Shown: piece by piece, positions 36,187 to 46,447 of the stretch | How the letters are laid out: every line of letters starts with the position of its first letter | Numbering within the stretch: position 1 is the stretch's first letter | Assembly (NCBI RefSeq): GCF_003610015.1 | Contig: NZ_AP018933.1 | Span: 496,001-560,000, forward strand | From: Zymobacter palmae | GTDB taxonomy: Bacteria; Pseudomonadota; Gammaproteobacteria; Pseudomonadales; Halomonadaceae | DNA length: 64,000 nt | Reading direction: 5' to 3' | Made by a program: the position numbers and the translations under genes | The notes under the pieces: generated by a model | Seen by the model: only the letters and a program-made list of their open reading frames with translations | Databases searched by the model: none | Told to the model about the DNA's origin: nothing

Positions 36187-37002
36187 ATGCCAGAATTGCC
36201 GGAAGTCGAAACGACTCGACGTGGTATCGCCGAATATGTAGAAGGCCACCGTGTCGATGCGATGCGCGTGCGTCAGCGGCGCTTTCGTGTCCCCGTACCT
36301 GATGGGCTTGAGCAGCGTATCGAGGGAGAGTGCTTCGGCACCCTTCAGCGGCGAGCGAAATATCTGCTGCTGCCCATCGCGGGCGGTCATCTGCTGTGGC
36401 ATCTGGGGATGTCCGGCAGTCTGCGACTGACGCAGGCGGATGAGCCGTTGCGTAAGCACGATCATATCGACCTTGATCTGAGCTCGGGGTGGCAACTGCG
36501 CTATCACGATCCGCGGCGCTTTGGCTTTGTCGATTTCATCGAAGGCAATCCGCTGGAGGACACACGACTGGCCTCGCTGGGGCCTGAACCGCTGTCAGCG
36601 GCCTTTACGGCCGAACTGCTGGCGGCTAAAGCCAAGGGCAAGCGGGTTGCGATCAAAAGCTTCATCATGGATAACGCCGTAGTGGTGGGGGTGGGCAACA
36701 TCTACGCCAACGAGGCGCTGTTCATGGCGGGGATTGATCCACGCAAGCCGGCAGGCCAGGTCAGTGAGGCGTCGCTGACGCTACTGGTGATGGCGATCAA
36801 GGATGTGCTGACAGCCGCCATTGCACAGGGTGGTACGACACTGCGCGATTTCGTGAGCGGTCAGAACACGCCTGGATATTTTGCCCAGCAGCTGCGCGTC
36901 TATGGGCGTGGCGGCGAGCCATGCATTCGCTGTGAGTGTCGCCTCGAGCAGGTCGTGATCGGGCAGCGTGCGACGGTATTCTGCCCCCAGTGTCAGCGCT
37001 AG
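36187..37002 (+). CDS. mutM: Formamidopyrimidine-DNA glycosylase
   Basis: 271-aa base-excision repair enzyme removing 8-oxoguanine and FaPy lesions. The catalytic N-terminal Pro (MPELPEVETTRRGI), the H2TH region (VGNIYANEALFMAGIDP) and the C-terminal zinc finger (CIRC ... CPQC) are complete. It has a very strong AGGAGGT ribosome binding site. Confidence 0.97.
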   Translation: MPELPEVETTRRGIAEYVEGHRVDAMRVRQRRFRVPVPDGLEQRIEGECFGTLQRRAKYLLLPIAGGHLLWHLGMSGSLRLTQADEPLRKHDHIDLDLSSGWQLRYHDPRRFGFVDFIEGNPLEDTRLASLGPEPLSAAFTAELLAAKAKGKRVAIKSFIMDNAVVVGVGNIYANEALFMAGIDPRKPAGQVSEASLTLLVMAIKDVLTAAIAQGGTTLRDFVSGQNTPGYFAQQLRVYGRGGEPCIRCECRLEQVVIGQRATVFCPQCQR

Positions 37003-37151
37003 CGCTGACCTTCATTCCATCTGTACCATGCCGGGTTCTGTCTGGCAGCGGTGCGCATTATTGTCATGTCTCGAACGCTTTCTTCGGCCACACTGCGCAT
37101 GATGGCGTTCAGTCGGTGTCATTTTTCTGTATTTGAAAGGATTATCCTGTC

Positions 37152-38345
37152 ATGCAACGTCTTCGTCTTCGCAAAAATGCTGATCGTCGCCTCAAGGGCG
37201 GGCATCTGTGGCTGTACTCTAACGAGATCGACATCAAGGTCACCCCGCTGAAAGGCATTGAGCCGGGCGAGCAGGTCATTATCGAAGCCGACAACGGTCG
37301 TGAAATGGGCGTTGCCTACGTCAACCCCAACTCGCTGATCTGCGCACGTGTGGTATCGCGTGATCCTAAGGTGGCGCTGGATCGTTCGCTGCTGGTGCAC
37401 CGTTTCAATCAAGCGTTGTCGCTGCGCAAGCAGTTCTTCAAAGAGCCGTACTACCGTCTGGTTCACGGTGAAAGCGACCTGCTGCCTGGGCTTGTAATCG
37501 ACCGCTTCGATGACATTCTGGTCGTTCAGATCAATACCCAAGGGATGGCCCGAGTGGAAGCGGACATTATCGACGCTCTCGACAAAGTCATTCGTCCACG
37601 TGTCATCGTGATGAGCAACGACACCAGTGGTCGTCGTATGGAAGGTCTGCCGCTGGAGTCGGTTGTCGTTCGCGGCGAGCTGCCGGAAGATGGTCTGGTC
37701 TCGTTGGTCGAGAACGGCGTCAAGTTTCAGGTTTCTCCGCTGGAAGGCCAGAAAACAGGTTGGTTCTACGATCACCGCGACAACCGTGCGTGGCTAAACC
37801 AGTGGGTTGAAGGCAAGCGCGTACTGGATGTCTTCAGTTACGTTGGCGGCTGGGGCGTGCAGGCAGCTGTTAACGGTGCGGCGTCGGTGACGTGTGTCGA
37901 TGCGTCTGCCAAGGCGCTCAGTGCCGTCGAGCGCAACGCTGAGTTAAACGGTGTTGCTGATCGTGTTGCGACGATTGAAGGCGATGCTTTCGAGGTGCTG
38001 GCTGCGCTCAAGGAGCAAGGCGAGCAGTTTGATATCGTGATCGTTGACCCGCCTGCATTCATTCGTAAGCGTAAGGACCTCAACGTCGGTGAGCGCGCCT
38101 ATGGTCGCCTGAACCGTGAAGCGATGCGTCTGCTGAAACGCGATGGTCTGCTGGTGTCTGGTTCCTGCTCTATGCACCTGCTGCCTGAGCGTCATAAGGA
38201 CATCGTCCGCGGTGCTGCTCGCCATCAGGATCGCCATGCGCAGATCATTTTCGAAGGCCATCAGGGCAGTGACCATCCGGTTCATCCGGCCATTCCCGAA
38301 ACGTCCTATCTGAAAGCACTGGGTGTTCGCGTCTACCGCGATTGA
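37152..38345 (+). CDS. rlmI: 23S rRNA methyltransferase of the RlmI (YccW) type
   Basis: 397-aa SAM-dependent enzyme that in E. coli makes m5C1962 in 23S rRNA. An N-terminal PUA domain (about 1-80, LKGGHLWLYSNEID) and an EEHEE-type linker region precede the methyltransferase core: KTGWFYDHRDNRAWL, VLDVFSYVGGWGVQAAVNGA, VTCVDASAKALSAVERN, the catalytic IVDPPAFIRKRKD and SGSCSMHL. ATG at 37152 follows AAAGGA. It appears monocistronic between mutM and trpS. Confidence 0.9.
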   Translation: MQRLRLRKNADRRLKGGHLWLYSNEIDIKVTPLKGIEPGEQVIIEADNGREMGVAYVNPNSLICARVVSRDPKVALDRSLLVHRFNQALSLRKQFFKEPYYRLVHGESDLLPGLVIDRFDDILVVQINTQGMARVEADIIDALDKVIRPRVIVMSNDTSGRRMEGLPLESVVVRGELPEDGLVSLVENGVKFQVSPLEGQKTGWFYDHRDNRAWLNQWVEGKRVLDVFSYVGGWGVQAAVNGAASVTCVDASAKALSAVERNAELNGVADRVATIEGDAFEVLAALKEQGEQFDIVIVDPPAFIRKRKDLNVGERAYGRLNREAMRLLKRDGLLVSGSCSMHLLPERHKDIVRGAARHQDRHAQIIFEGHQGSDHPVHPAIPETSYLKALGVRVYRD

Positions 38346-38374
38346 TACGCAGTGCCTGTCGCGCGGTGAACGAT

Positions 38375-38412
38375 ACGGCCTCTGTCAGCGTCCAATACGC
38401 TAGAGAGGCCGT
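38375..38412 (+). terminator. Hairpin downstream of rlmI
   Basis: ACGGCCTCT and AGCGT pair with ACGCT and AGAGGCCGT, forming a two-part stem 30 bp after the stop. There is no U tract, so efficiency is uncertain. Confidence 0.45.
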
Positions 38413-38659
38413 CATACCCTGCGGTATCCCCCTGATCGCTTGTCGATAGCGACGGCGGGTTGTTGCCCTGAACGAGGCGGCGATAGCGGCGATGTCTGCA
38501 TGGGCGTGACAGAGAGGCGTTTTCAGCCGCCCGGTCCATTGTTGTACACTGGGCTTTTCCGCGCTGCGCTCATCCGGTAATGCTGCGCATCGCATAGGGC
38601 TTTGCTTCCCATGCGGTGCATTCGCTTGGATGCTGTCCTCGATAACCAGAGAAGTGCTC

Positions 38660-39673
38660 ATGACCAAGACACGTGTGCTCACAGGGATCACGACTACAGG
38701 GATCCCGCATCTCGGCAACTATGTTGGTGCCATTCGTCCCGCTATCCGTGCCAGCAAGGAAGAGAACACTGAACCGTTCTTCTTTCTCGCTGACCTGCAC
38801 GCCCTGATCAAAGCGCAGGATCCGAAACGGGTCGCTGAATCGCGCCTAGATATCGCGGCAACGTGGCTGGCGCTGGGGCTGGATACCGACAATGCGGTCT
38901 TCTACCGTCAGTCCGACGTGCCGGAGATCACCGAACTGCTGTGGCTGCTGTCCTGCGTCTGTGCCAAGGGGTTGATGAACCGTGCGCATGCCTATAAGGC
39001 TGCTGTGGCCGATAACGACGCTGCTGGCAGCCCTGACCCCGATCGCGGCGTCACCATGGGGCTGTTCAGCTACCCCACACTGATGGCGGCCGACATTTTG
39101 ATGTTCAAGGCTAATCGTGTGCCGGTCGGCCGTGACCAGATTCAGCACCTTGAAATGGCGCGCGATATAGCGGGGCGTTTCAACCATATCTACAAGGGCG
39201 ACTACTTCGTCATGCCGGAAGCCGAAGTGGATACCCGCGTGCAGCAGCTGAACGGGCTGGATGGACGCAAAATGTCCAAAAGCTACAACAACACTATTCC
39301 GCTGTTTTGCACTGAAAAACAGCTGCTCAAGCTGATTCGCAAGATCAAAACCAACTCTCTTGAGCCGGGCGAGCCGAAGGAAACGGAAGGTTGTTCGCTG
39401 TTCCAGCTCTATTCTGCGTTCGCAACGGACGATCAGATTGCTGATATGCAGCAGGCCTATGCTGATGGCATCGGTTGGGGCGACGCGAAGAATCGCATCT
39501 TCGAGCTGCTTAACGAGACTTTGAAGGAACCTCGTCAGCGCTACCATGAGCTGCTGGAAGACCCGGCTCATATCGAGTCCATCATGAAGAAAGGGGCCGA
39601 GCGTGCCCGAGCCGAAGCGGTTCCGTTCATGGACGAGCTGCGTCGCGCTGTGGGTATCGCGCCGTTTGCATAA
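38660..39673 (+). CDS. trpS: Tryptophanyl-tRNA synthetase
   Basis: 337-aa class I synthetase. The HIGH-like signature is TGIPHLGNYVGA, the KMSKS loop is present as GRKMSKSYNNTIPLF, and LLWLLSCVCAKGLMNRAHAYK and PVGRDQIQHLEMARDIA are conserved. The start at 38660 (MTKTRVLTGI) follows AGAGAAG; an ATG ten codons upstream is disfavoured. Confidence 0.96.
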   Translation: MTKTRVLTGITTTGIPHLGNYVGAIRPAIRASKEENTEPFFFLADLHALIKAQDPKRVAESRLDIAATWLALGLDTDNAVFYRQSDVPEITELLWLLSCVCAKGLMNRAHAYKAAVADNDAAGSPDPDRGVTMGLFSYPTLMAADILMFKANRVPVGRDQIQHLEMARDIAGRFNHIYKGDYFVMPEAEVDTRVQQLNGLDGRKMSKSYNNTIPLFCTEKQLLKLIRKIKTNSLEPGEPKETEGCSLFQLYSAFATDDQIADMQQAYADGIGWGDAKNRIFELLNETLKEPRQRYHELLEDPAHIESIMKKGAERARAEAVPFMDELRRAVGIAPFA

Positions 39674-39736
39674 GGCGTTGATGCAGGCCGCTATCGTGCT
39701 CGCCGTGAAGGCTCATCGTTAAAGGAAATACACACC

Positions 39737-40600
39737 ATGACAGATGATCGACAGGAAGCTGACGACGCTAACTCGAGTCATAAGTCCCATAAATGCGGGC
39801 GTTCCCGTGACCCGTTCAAGGAGTTTCGGGACGACAGTGAGGTTGTAGAAGAAATCATCGAGGATGGGCAGCCCATCCGGCGACGAGGTATCTATCTGCT
39901 GCCAAACCTGTTTACGACCATGGCGCTGTTCAGCGGCTTCTTTGCCGTCATCAGTGCGCTCAACCATGACTTCATCTCGGCGGCCATTGCGATCTTTCTG
40001 TCAATGGTGCTGGACGGTCTCGACGGCCGTGTGGCCCGTATGACCAATACTCAGAGCGCTTTCGGTGCCGAGTACGACAGTCTGGCCGATATGCTGTCAT
40101 TCGGGCTGGCGCCTGCCGTCGTTGCCTTCAGCTGGATGCAGTTGGGCGGCGTCAACGAGCTGGGCAAGTTCGGCTGGATCTGTGCCTTCATCTACGTGGC
40201 GGGGGCGGCGCTGCGTTTGGCGCGATTCAACGTGCAGCTCAGTGTCGTCGACAAGGCGTGGTTCGTTGGGCTGCCCAGCCCAACTGCGGCGGCGCTGGTA
40301 GCCGGCTGTGTATGGGTCATGACGGATTTTGACATGGCATCGTTCCCGGCGCGCGTTGTACTGGCGCTGGTGGTGGCAGTGTCCGGTATTCTGATGGTCA
40401 GCAATATCGGCTTCTACAGTTTCAAGAAGATCGATATCCGCAACCCTGTGCCCTTTGTGGTACTGCTGGCGATTGTCGTGCTGATCGTGCTGATCTGGGC
40501 GAAACCGTCGGTCACACTGCTGCTGATCTTCGGGGGTTATACCGGCGTCGGTGTCGTACTCGCGGCATTCCGTTTGCTGCGCAGCGCTCGTAGCGAATAG
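39737..40600 (+). CDS. pssA: CDP-diacylglycerol-serine O-phosphatidyltransferase
   Basis: 287-aa integral membrane enzyme making phosphatidylserine, precursor of phosphatidylethanolamine. The CDP-alcohol phosphotransferase motif DG-x2-AR-x8-G-x3-D-x3-D is complete in DGLDGRVARM through GAEYDSLAD. A hydrophilic N-terminal extension of about 50 residues precedes the first membrane helix (LLPNLFTTMALFSGFFAVIS). ATG at 39737 follows AAAGGAAA. This is the membrane type II enzyme, unlike the PLD-type PssA of E. coli. Confidence 0.94.
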   Translation: MTDDRQEADDANSSHKSHKCGRSRDPFKEFRDDSEVVEEIIEDGQPIRRRGIYLLPNLFTTMALFSGFFAVISALNHDFISAAIAIFLSMVLDGLDGRVARMTNTQSAFGAEYDSLADMLSFGLAPAVVAFSWMQLGGVNELGKFGWICAFIYVAGAALRLARFNVQLSVVDKAWFVGLPSPTAAALVAGCVWVMTDFDMASFPARVVLALVVAVSGILMVSNIGFYSFKKIDIRNPVPFVVLLAIVVLIVLIWAKPSVTLLLIFGGYTGVGVVLAAFRLLRSARSE

Positions 40601-40643
40601 GCCGGTTGTGGCGGCAAAGCAATGCCGTCATGCGTGCTTAATG

Positions 40644-40685
40644 AATGCGGCACTCAGGTTTTCCTGAGTGCCGCATTGTCATTTT
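40644..40685 (+). terminator. Strong terminator between pssA and the GH13 gene
   Basis: 15-bp perfect stem (40644-40658 with 40663-40677), TTTT loop, then GTCATTTTT. It ends pssA transcription and may also serve the convergent GH13 gene ending at 40695. Confidence 0.85.
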
Positions 40686-40694
40686 TGGGGGCAG

Positions 40695-42314
40695 CTACTG
40701 CTGCTCTAGACGCAGCCAGATGGCGGCGTTGCCGGGCAACATACCGTTTCTCAAGGCGATATGCGGGTGGCTGCGTGCCACTATCGTTCCTTTGGTCGGC
40801 AGTCTTACCGAGGTGTGGCCGAAATTAATCGCCAGTACCAGTCCACCACAGCAGGCCATGAGGACATCGTTGCGCAGGGTTGGCAGCCACTGGAGCGGGT
40901 GACGTGCTAGCTGGAACTGCTTGCGGAGGGCCAGCAGCTGGCGGTAGAGCGTGAGCATGCTGCCTGCCCAATGCTGTTGGCGATCAACGGCATAGTGGTG
41001 GTAGCAAGACGGCTGTGGCAGCCAGGTATCGGTCTGTGTGCTGAATCCGAAGGCTGGCGCATTGCTGTCCCACGGCATTGGAATACGGCTGCCATCGCGG
41101 CCATTGTACTGGCTTGGCTGGAAGCGAGGGTCTTTGCGGTAGCGGTCTTCCAGTTGGGTGTGATCCGGCAGCCCCAGTTCTTCACCGTAGTACAGGCACA
41201 GGGCCCCGGGCAGAAATGCGGTCATGCAGATCATCGCGCGCGCGCGTGCTTGCCCCAGCGACCAGCTTGGCTGTTCGCTCATTGGCCCCAGGCCGCCCGG
41301 TAAATAGCCCGGTACGGTTAGGCCAAGACGCGATACATGGCGCACCTGATCATGACTGGACGTTACCCAGATTGGCATCGACCCTACGTTGGTCGATTGC
41401 AGAGACTGGGTGATGGTGTTCTGCAGGGCGGTGCGGTTCCAATAAGCATACTGATAGTTGAAGGCGAATACCTGATGCAGTTTGTCGGGGCCTACATAGT
41501 CGAGTACCTGCCGCTGGTCGTTTGCCAGCACTTCACCGATCAGGCAGTGCTCGGGATATTCATTCATGAAGCTGCGGAATTCGCGGTGCAGACCCAGTAT
41601 GCCCGGCTGGTGAAGTAGCGGATCGTCCGTATCGGTCGGCGCGGTGTCTGTGAAGTTAGCGCGCTTCATCATGCACATGGCGGCGTCCATGCGGAAGCCA
41701 TCGACCCCTCGCGCTATCCAGAACTGCATGATCCTTCTGAACTCGGCCTTTACCTCGGTGTTATGCCAGTTGAGGTCGGCCTGTTTGTCTGAGAAGGAAT
41801 GCAGATACCACTGTGTGTCGCCCGCTGGGCGTGTCCATGCAGATTCACTGAACATACTGGTCCAGTTGTTGGGTGCTTCTGTGTGACCGTCGCCTCTGCC
41901 GTCGAGGAAGATGTAGCGGTCGCGGGCGGGGCTGCCAGCAGGCGAGGCCAGCGCTTCCTTGAACCACGGATGTTCGGTGGAGGTATGGTTGGCCACCATG
42001 TCGATGATGAGGCGCATGCCGTGGGCATGGGCCTGCGTCACTAGCATGTCGATGTCATTGAGCGTGCCATAGCGGGGATCGACATCGTAGTAGTCACTGA
42101 TGTCATAGCCATTGTCTGCCTGAGGCGAGGTGAAGAATGGCGACACCCAGAGAGCGGTGACTCCCAATTCTGCCAGATAGGCAAGCCGTGAGGTTACGCC
42201 GGGCAGGTCGCCTATGCCGTCACCGTTACTGTCAGCGAAGGAAGGAAGATAGACCTGATAGATCACGGCCTCTTGCCACCATGGATAGGCTACATTCGTT
42301 GTTGTCATTGTCAT
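40695..42314 (-). CDS. Alpha-glucosidase, glycoside hydrolase family 13
   Basis: 539-aa (beta/alpha)8 enzyme resembling bacterial alpha-glucosidases and oligo-1,6-glucosidases: WWQEAVIYQVYLPSFADSNG, DIGxx-type GYDISDYYDVDP, DMVANHTS, nucleophile Asp in GFRMDAAM (about 210), acid/base Glu in LIGEVLAN (about 261) and stabilising Asp in SSHDQVRH (about 322, usually SNHD). No signal peptide, so it is cytoplasmic and acts on imported maltose or similar sugars. No sugar transporter is adjacent. The ATG at 42314 is chosen; two codons later is another ATG. Confidence 0.9.
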   Translation of the reverse strand: MTMTTTNVAYPWWQEAVIYQVYLPSFADSNGDGIGDLPGVTSRLAYLAELGVTALWVSPFFTSPQADNGYDISDYYDVDPRYGTLNDIDMLVTQAHAHGMRLIIDMVANHTSTEHPWFKEALASPAGSPARDRYIFLDGRGDGHTEAPNNWTSMFSESAWTRPAGDTQWYLHSFSDKQADLNWHNTEVKAEFRRIMQFWIARGVDGFRMDAAMCMMKRANFTDTAPTDTDDPLLHQPGILGLHREFRSFMNEYPEHCLIGEVLANDQRQVLDYVGPDKLHQVFAFNYQYAYWNRTALQNTITQSLQSTNVGSMPIWVTSSHDQVRHVSRLGLTVPGYLPGGLGPMSEQPSWSLGQARARAMICMTAFLPGALCLYYGEELGLPDHTQLEDRYRKDPRFQPSQYNGRDGSRIPMPWDSNAPAFGFSTQTDTWLPQPSCYHHYAVDRQQHWAGSMLTLYRQLLALRKQFQLARHPLQWLPTLRNDVLMACCGGLVLAINFGHTSVRLPTKGTIVARSHPHIALRNGMLPGNAAIWLRLEQQ

Positions 42315-42748
42315 GTGGCTTCTGCAATCCAGTGGAAAACAAGCGGGCATTATGACGGACCGTCTATGGACGGGCGTGTGGATGGCGTACTGGGCGCAGG
42401 AGTGACAAAGAAAGACGTTGCGTTGAGTAAATGGCAGGTTATGAGCTGCCGGAACGTAAGAGATCGCCAGAAATAGCGTCGATATTGCACCGTTGTGGTG
42501 CGCGGAATACCAACCCGTGCCAGAAGCGAAGGGCCGACGAGCGGCCTATAGTGAGCGGCGCATCTGGATACCAGACGCCATGAGGTCCGGGCCTTTACCG
42601 ATCGCACCTGTGGCACCCAGGCGAGCCGCGCCATGACACTCTGTCGTGCATGACCTCCAGCCCTCCTTCGTACGCACTGTTTTTGTGCATTGATGTTAAG
42701 TGCCAGGGACTCCGTATCCACTTTTATAGATGATCAAGGAGAACTACC
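42315..42748. other. Divergent intergenic region
   Basis: 434 bp between the divergent GH13 and glutamate decarboxylase genes, expected to hold both promoters. No gene or conspicuous dyad was recognised. Confidence 0.4.
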
Positions 42749-44146
42749 ATGCCGCTGCATTACCGACAGGATGTCCGCGATGCACTTCTGGACGACGTCT
42801 ATGCGTCCGATGACCTATCCGCTTCACTTCCGCGCTACCGTTTCCCAGCCAGCGAACTGGGCGCTCGCAATGCGTTCAATGTCGTGCGTGATGAACTGAT
42901 GCTCGATGGTAACTCTCGCCAGAATTTGGCGACCTTCTGTACGACTTGGCTTGAAGATGAAGTCCATCAGTTGATGGATGCCTGTATCGACAAGAACATG
43001 ATCGACAAGGATGAATATCCGCAGACAGCCGAATTGGAAGCGCGCTGTGTGCACATGCTGGCTGACCTGTGGAACTCGCCGGATGCCAACAATACGATGG
43101 GTTGTTCCACGACCGGGTCGTCGGAAGCCGCCATGCTGGGAGGGCTGGCACTCAAATGGCAGTGGCGCAAACGCCGCGAAGCCGAAGGTAAATCAACGGA
43201 TCGTCCCAACCTGATCTGTGGCCCCGTGCAGATCTGCTGGCACAAGTTTGCCCGTTATTTCGACGTTGAACTGCGTGAAATTCCGATGGACGGCGATCGC
43301 TTGATCATGAACGCCGAAGAAGTGCTGAAACGCGTCGATGAAAATACTATTGGGGTGGTCGTGACCTTCGGGGTGACCTTCACCTGCCAGTACGAGCCGG
43401 TGCAGCAGATCCAAAAGGCACTAGATCGCTTGGAAGAGGAAACCGGTCTGGACATCCCGATTCACGTGGATGCTGCTAGCGGTGGTTTTCTGGCGCCGTT
43501 CTGTGCGCCTGACATTCCGTGGGATTTCCGCCTGCCGCGCGTGAAATCCATCAATGCCTCTGGTCACAAATACGGGCTGTCACCGCTGGGCGTGGGCTGG
43601 GTCGTATGGCGCGATGCCGATGAATTGCCGGAAGACTTGGTTTTCAACGTTAACTATCTGGGCGGTGATATGCCCACCTTTGCACTTAACTTCTCGCGCC
43701 CGGGGGGCCAGATCGTTGCGCAGTACTACAACTTCATCCGCCTCGGTGTAGAAGGGTATCGCCGCATTCAGACGGCCTGCTATAACACAGCGCAGTATCT
43801 GGCCGATGCTATCGGCAAGTTGGGGCCGTTCGAGATCATCTTCGGCGGTGATATGACCGAAGGGTTGCCAGCACTGTGTTGGAAGCTCAAGGACGATGCT
43901 AACGTATCCTTTACACTGTATGACCTAGCGGATCGTCTGCGTACGCGTGGCTGGCAGGTGCCGGCCTACTCCATGCCAGCAGATCGTACCGACTTGGTTA
44001 TTCAGCGCATTCTGGTGCGCCATGGGGTCAGCCGCGATCTGGCTTCGCTGCTGGTCGATGACATCCAGCGCTGCCTTGATTACTTTGCACAACACCCGGC
44101 GGCAGTGCCGCTTTCCGAAGAAGAGGGCAGTGGTTTTCATCATTGA
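42749..44146 (+). CDS. gadB: Glutamate decarboxylase
   Basis: 465-aa PLP enzyme converting glutamate to GABA with consumption of a proton. PLP Lys lies in [10 protein letters not shown] (about 274); [30 protein letters not shown] and [10 protein letters not shown] match GadA/GadB. The C-terminus ends GSGFHH, similar to the short His-containing tail that closes the E. coli active site at neutral pH. RBS AAGGAG is ideal. No GadC-type antiporter or regulator is adjacent. Confidence 0.94.
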   Translation: MPLHYRQDVRDALLDDVYASDDLSASLPRYRFPASELGARNAFNVVRDELMLDGNSRQNLATFCTTWLEDEVHQLMDACIDKNMIDKDEYPQTAELEARCVHMLADLWNSPDANNTMGCSTTGSSEAAMLGGLALKWQWRKRREAEGKSTDRPNLICGPVQICWHKFARYFDVELREIPMDGDRLIMNAEEVLKRVDENTIGVVVTFGVTFTCQYEPVQQIQKALDRLEEETGLDIPIHVDAASGGFLAPFCAPDIPWDFRLPRVKSINASGHKYGLSPLGVGWVVWRDADELPEDLVFNVNYLGGDMPTFALNFSRPGGQIVAQYYNFIRLGVEGYRRIQTACYNTAQYLADAIGKLGPFEIIFGGDMTEGLPALCWKLKDDANVSFTLYDLADRLRTRGWQVPAYSMPADRTDLVIQRILVRHGVSRDLASLLVDDIQRCLDYFAQHPAAVPLSEEEGSGFHH

Positions 44147-44521
44147 TGATAAAGCACTGCTTTCGGGTCACCGCGTGTCGATTGGCGGGTGTTGATAACA
44201 ATGGTTATCAACAAAATCCACGCAATGGTAATAATTTGGCATATAATGCTATATGTTTTGAAAAATAAGCAATCTTGTATGCCAAAAGAGAGTCGTTAGC
44301 CTTCTCTCATTGTGGCAGAATGAAAGACCTGAGAATGGCAGGGACGCTTGGCGTCTCTGCCATCATGCACACACGGGTTATCAGCCTGCCCCAGAAGGGT
44401 GGCTGTACGAGGGCATTCTTTTGCCTGCGTCAGATGATCCCCATGATGTACCGCTACGTGTCGTGCGTTCCCCATTCTGTTTTGACAGGATGCCTTACGA
44501 ATACGAAGAGGTCGTTTTCCG
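44147..44521. other. gad-ilvD intergenic region
   Basis: 375 bp, AT-rich between about 44185 and 44290. It contains a perfect 10-bp dyad (44190-44213) and a promoter-like CATATAATGC segment near 44240, which could drive ilvD. Confidence 0.4.
44190..44213. promoter_or_regulatory. Perfect dyad TGTTGATAAC-AATG-GTTATCAACA
   Basis: Inverted repeat of 10-bp arms, 43 bp after the gad stop and 330 bp before ilvD. No T tract, so an operator or mRNA-end structure is as likely as a terminator. Confidence 0.45.
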
Positions 44522-46372
44522 ATGCCGCAATACCGTTCCCGAACCACGACGGCTGGCCGTAACATGGCGGGCGCTCGCGCCCTTTGGCGTGCCACTGGCA
44601 TGCGTGATGGTGATTTCGAAAAGCCCATCATTGCCATTGCCAACTCCTTCACGCAGTTCGTGCCTGGGCATGTTCATCTGAAGGACATGGGGCAGCTGGT
44701 TGCGCGCGAAATAGAGAAGGCCGGTGGTGTAGCGAAGGAATTCAACACTATCGCTGTGGATGACGGTATCGCTATGGGTCACGATGGCATGCTGTATTCG
44801 CTGCCGTCGCGCGACATCATCGCCGACTCCGTTGAGTACATGTGCAATGCTCACTGCGCCGATGCACTGGTCTGCATTTCCAACTGTGACAAGATCACTC
44901 CCGGAATGATGATGGCCGCGATGCGACTCAACATCCCGGTCATCTTTGTGTCCGGTGGGCCGATGGAAGCGGGTAAGACCACGCTCAGCGATCACAACCT
45001 CGACCTGATCGACGCCATGATCATGGCCGCTGACGATAGCGTGTCCGACGATGATCTGGCCGATATCGAACGCAGCGCTTGTCCGACCTGTGGCAGCTGC
45101 TCCGGCATGTTCACGGCCAACTCGATGAACTGTCTGACCGAAGCCATGGGGCTGTCGCTGCCGGGTAACGGCACAATGTTGGCAACGCATGAAGACCGTC
45201 GCGGGCTGTTCGAGCAGGCGGGTCACCGCATCGTTGAACTCGCCAAGCGCTACTACGAGCAGGACGATGCCAGCGTGCTGCCGCGCAGCATTGGCGTGAA
45301 GGGCGCATTCGAAAACGCCATGGCGTTGGATATCGCCATGGGGGGATCGACAAATACTATCCTGCATCTGCTGGCTATTGCGCAGGAAGCGGGCGTCGAT
45401 TTCACCATGCAGGATATCGACTGCATTTCCCGTCACGTACCGCAGTTGTGCAAGTTGGCACCGAACACCAAGAAATACCACGTTGAAGACTGTCACCGTG
45501 CGGGCGGCATCATGGCGATCCTAGGCGAACTGGACCGTGCCGGTGTACTCGATACGTCGCTGCCGACAGTACACAGTGCATCGCTGAAGGACGCGCTGGA
45601 TACGTGGGACATCATGCGTGCTCCGAGTCATGATGTGGTTGAGTTCTACAAGGCAGGCCCGGGTAATAAGCGTACCGAGCAGGCATTCTCACAGGGCGCG
45701 CGCTGGCCGAGTCTGGACGGTGATCGTCAGAACGGCTGTATTCGCGATCTGGAACATGCGTTCTCGAAAGAGGGCGGTCTGGCCGTGCTGACCGGTAACA
45801 TCGCGCTGGACGGTTGTGTGGTCAAGACGGCGGGGGTCGACGATTCGATCCTGGTCTTCGAAGGCTCTGCTCATGTCGTCGAATCGCAGGAAGAAGCGGT
45901 TGAGAATATTTTGAGCGGTAAGGTCAAAGCGAACGATGTTGTTGTTATTCGCTACGAAGGCCCCAAAGGTGGCCCGGGCATGCAGGAAATGCTTTACCCG
46001 ACGTCTTACCTGAAGTCCAAGAAGCTGGGCAAAGAGTGTGCTCTGCTGACCGACGGCCGTTTCTCGGGCGGTACTTCTGGCTTGTCCATTGGGCACGTTT
46101 CTCCTGAAGCGGCTTCCGGTGGGGCCATTGGTCTGCTTGAAAACGGCGATCGCATTCACATCGACATTCCTGCGCGTACCATTAATGTGCTGGTTTCCGA
46201 TGACGAGCTGGCGCGCCGCCGTGCGGTCATGGAAGCGCGTGGTAATCAGGCGTGGAAACCGGCCAACCCGCGTCCGCGCAAGGTGTCTTATGCGCTGAAA
46301 GCCTACGCGATGCTGGCCACCTCGGCTGACCGTGGTGCCGTTCGCGACCGTGCAAAACTGGATGAAATCTAA
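44522..46372 (+). CDS. ilvD: Dihydroxy-acid dehydratase
   Basis: 616-aa Fe-S enzyme of valine, isoleucine and leucine synthesis. N-terminal [63 protein letters not shown] and [20 protein letters not shown] are as in E. coli IlvD, which also has 616 aa and a [4Fe-4S] cluster. The ATG at 44522 follows AAGAGG. It is a single gene with a strong terminator. Confidence 0.97.
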   Translation: MPQYRSRTTTAGRNMAGARALWRATGMRDGDFEKPIIAIANSFTQFVPGHVHLKDMGQLVAREIEKAGGVAKEFNTIAVDDGIAMGHDGMLYSLPSRDIIADSVEYMCNAHCADALVCISNCDKITPGMMMAAMRLNIPVIFVSGGPMEAGKTTLSDHNLDLIDAMIMAADDSVSDDDLADIERSACPTCGSCSGMFTANSMNCLTEAMGLSLPGNGTMLATHEDRRGLFEQAGHRIVELAKRYYEQDDASVLPRSIGVKGAFENAMALDIAMGGSTNTILHLLAIAQEAGVDFTMQDIDCISRHVPQLCKLAPNTKKYHVEDCHRAGGIMAILGELDRAGVLDTSLPTVHSASLKDALDTWDIMRAPSHDVVEFYKAGPGNKRTEQAFSQGARWPSLDGDRQNGCIRDLEHAFSKEGGLAVLTGNIALDGCVVKTAGVDDSILVFEGSAHVVESQEEAVENILSGKVKANDVVVIRYEGPKGGPGMQEMLYPTSYLKSKKLGKECALLTDGRFSGGTSGLSIGHVSPEAASGGAIGLLENGDRIHIDIPARTINVLVSDDELARRRAVMEARGNQAWKPANPRPRKVSYALKAYAMLATSADRGAVRDRAKLDEI

Positions 46373-46418
46373 GCGCTAAAGCGTTAGGGCGCTCCTTACG
46401 CGATAGCGTTATCTCTGA

Positions 46419-46447
46419 CCCTGTGCCAGCAATGGCACGGGGTTTTT
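46419..46447 (+). terminator. ilvD terminator
   Basis: 10-bp stem CCCTGTGCCA/TGGCACGGGG with GCAA loop, followed by T6. Confidence 0.88.

Noticed and set aside
44495-45496. 333-codon minus-strand frame opposite ilvD
   Set aside because: Antisense shadow of a fully conserved ilvD; no RBS or motif.
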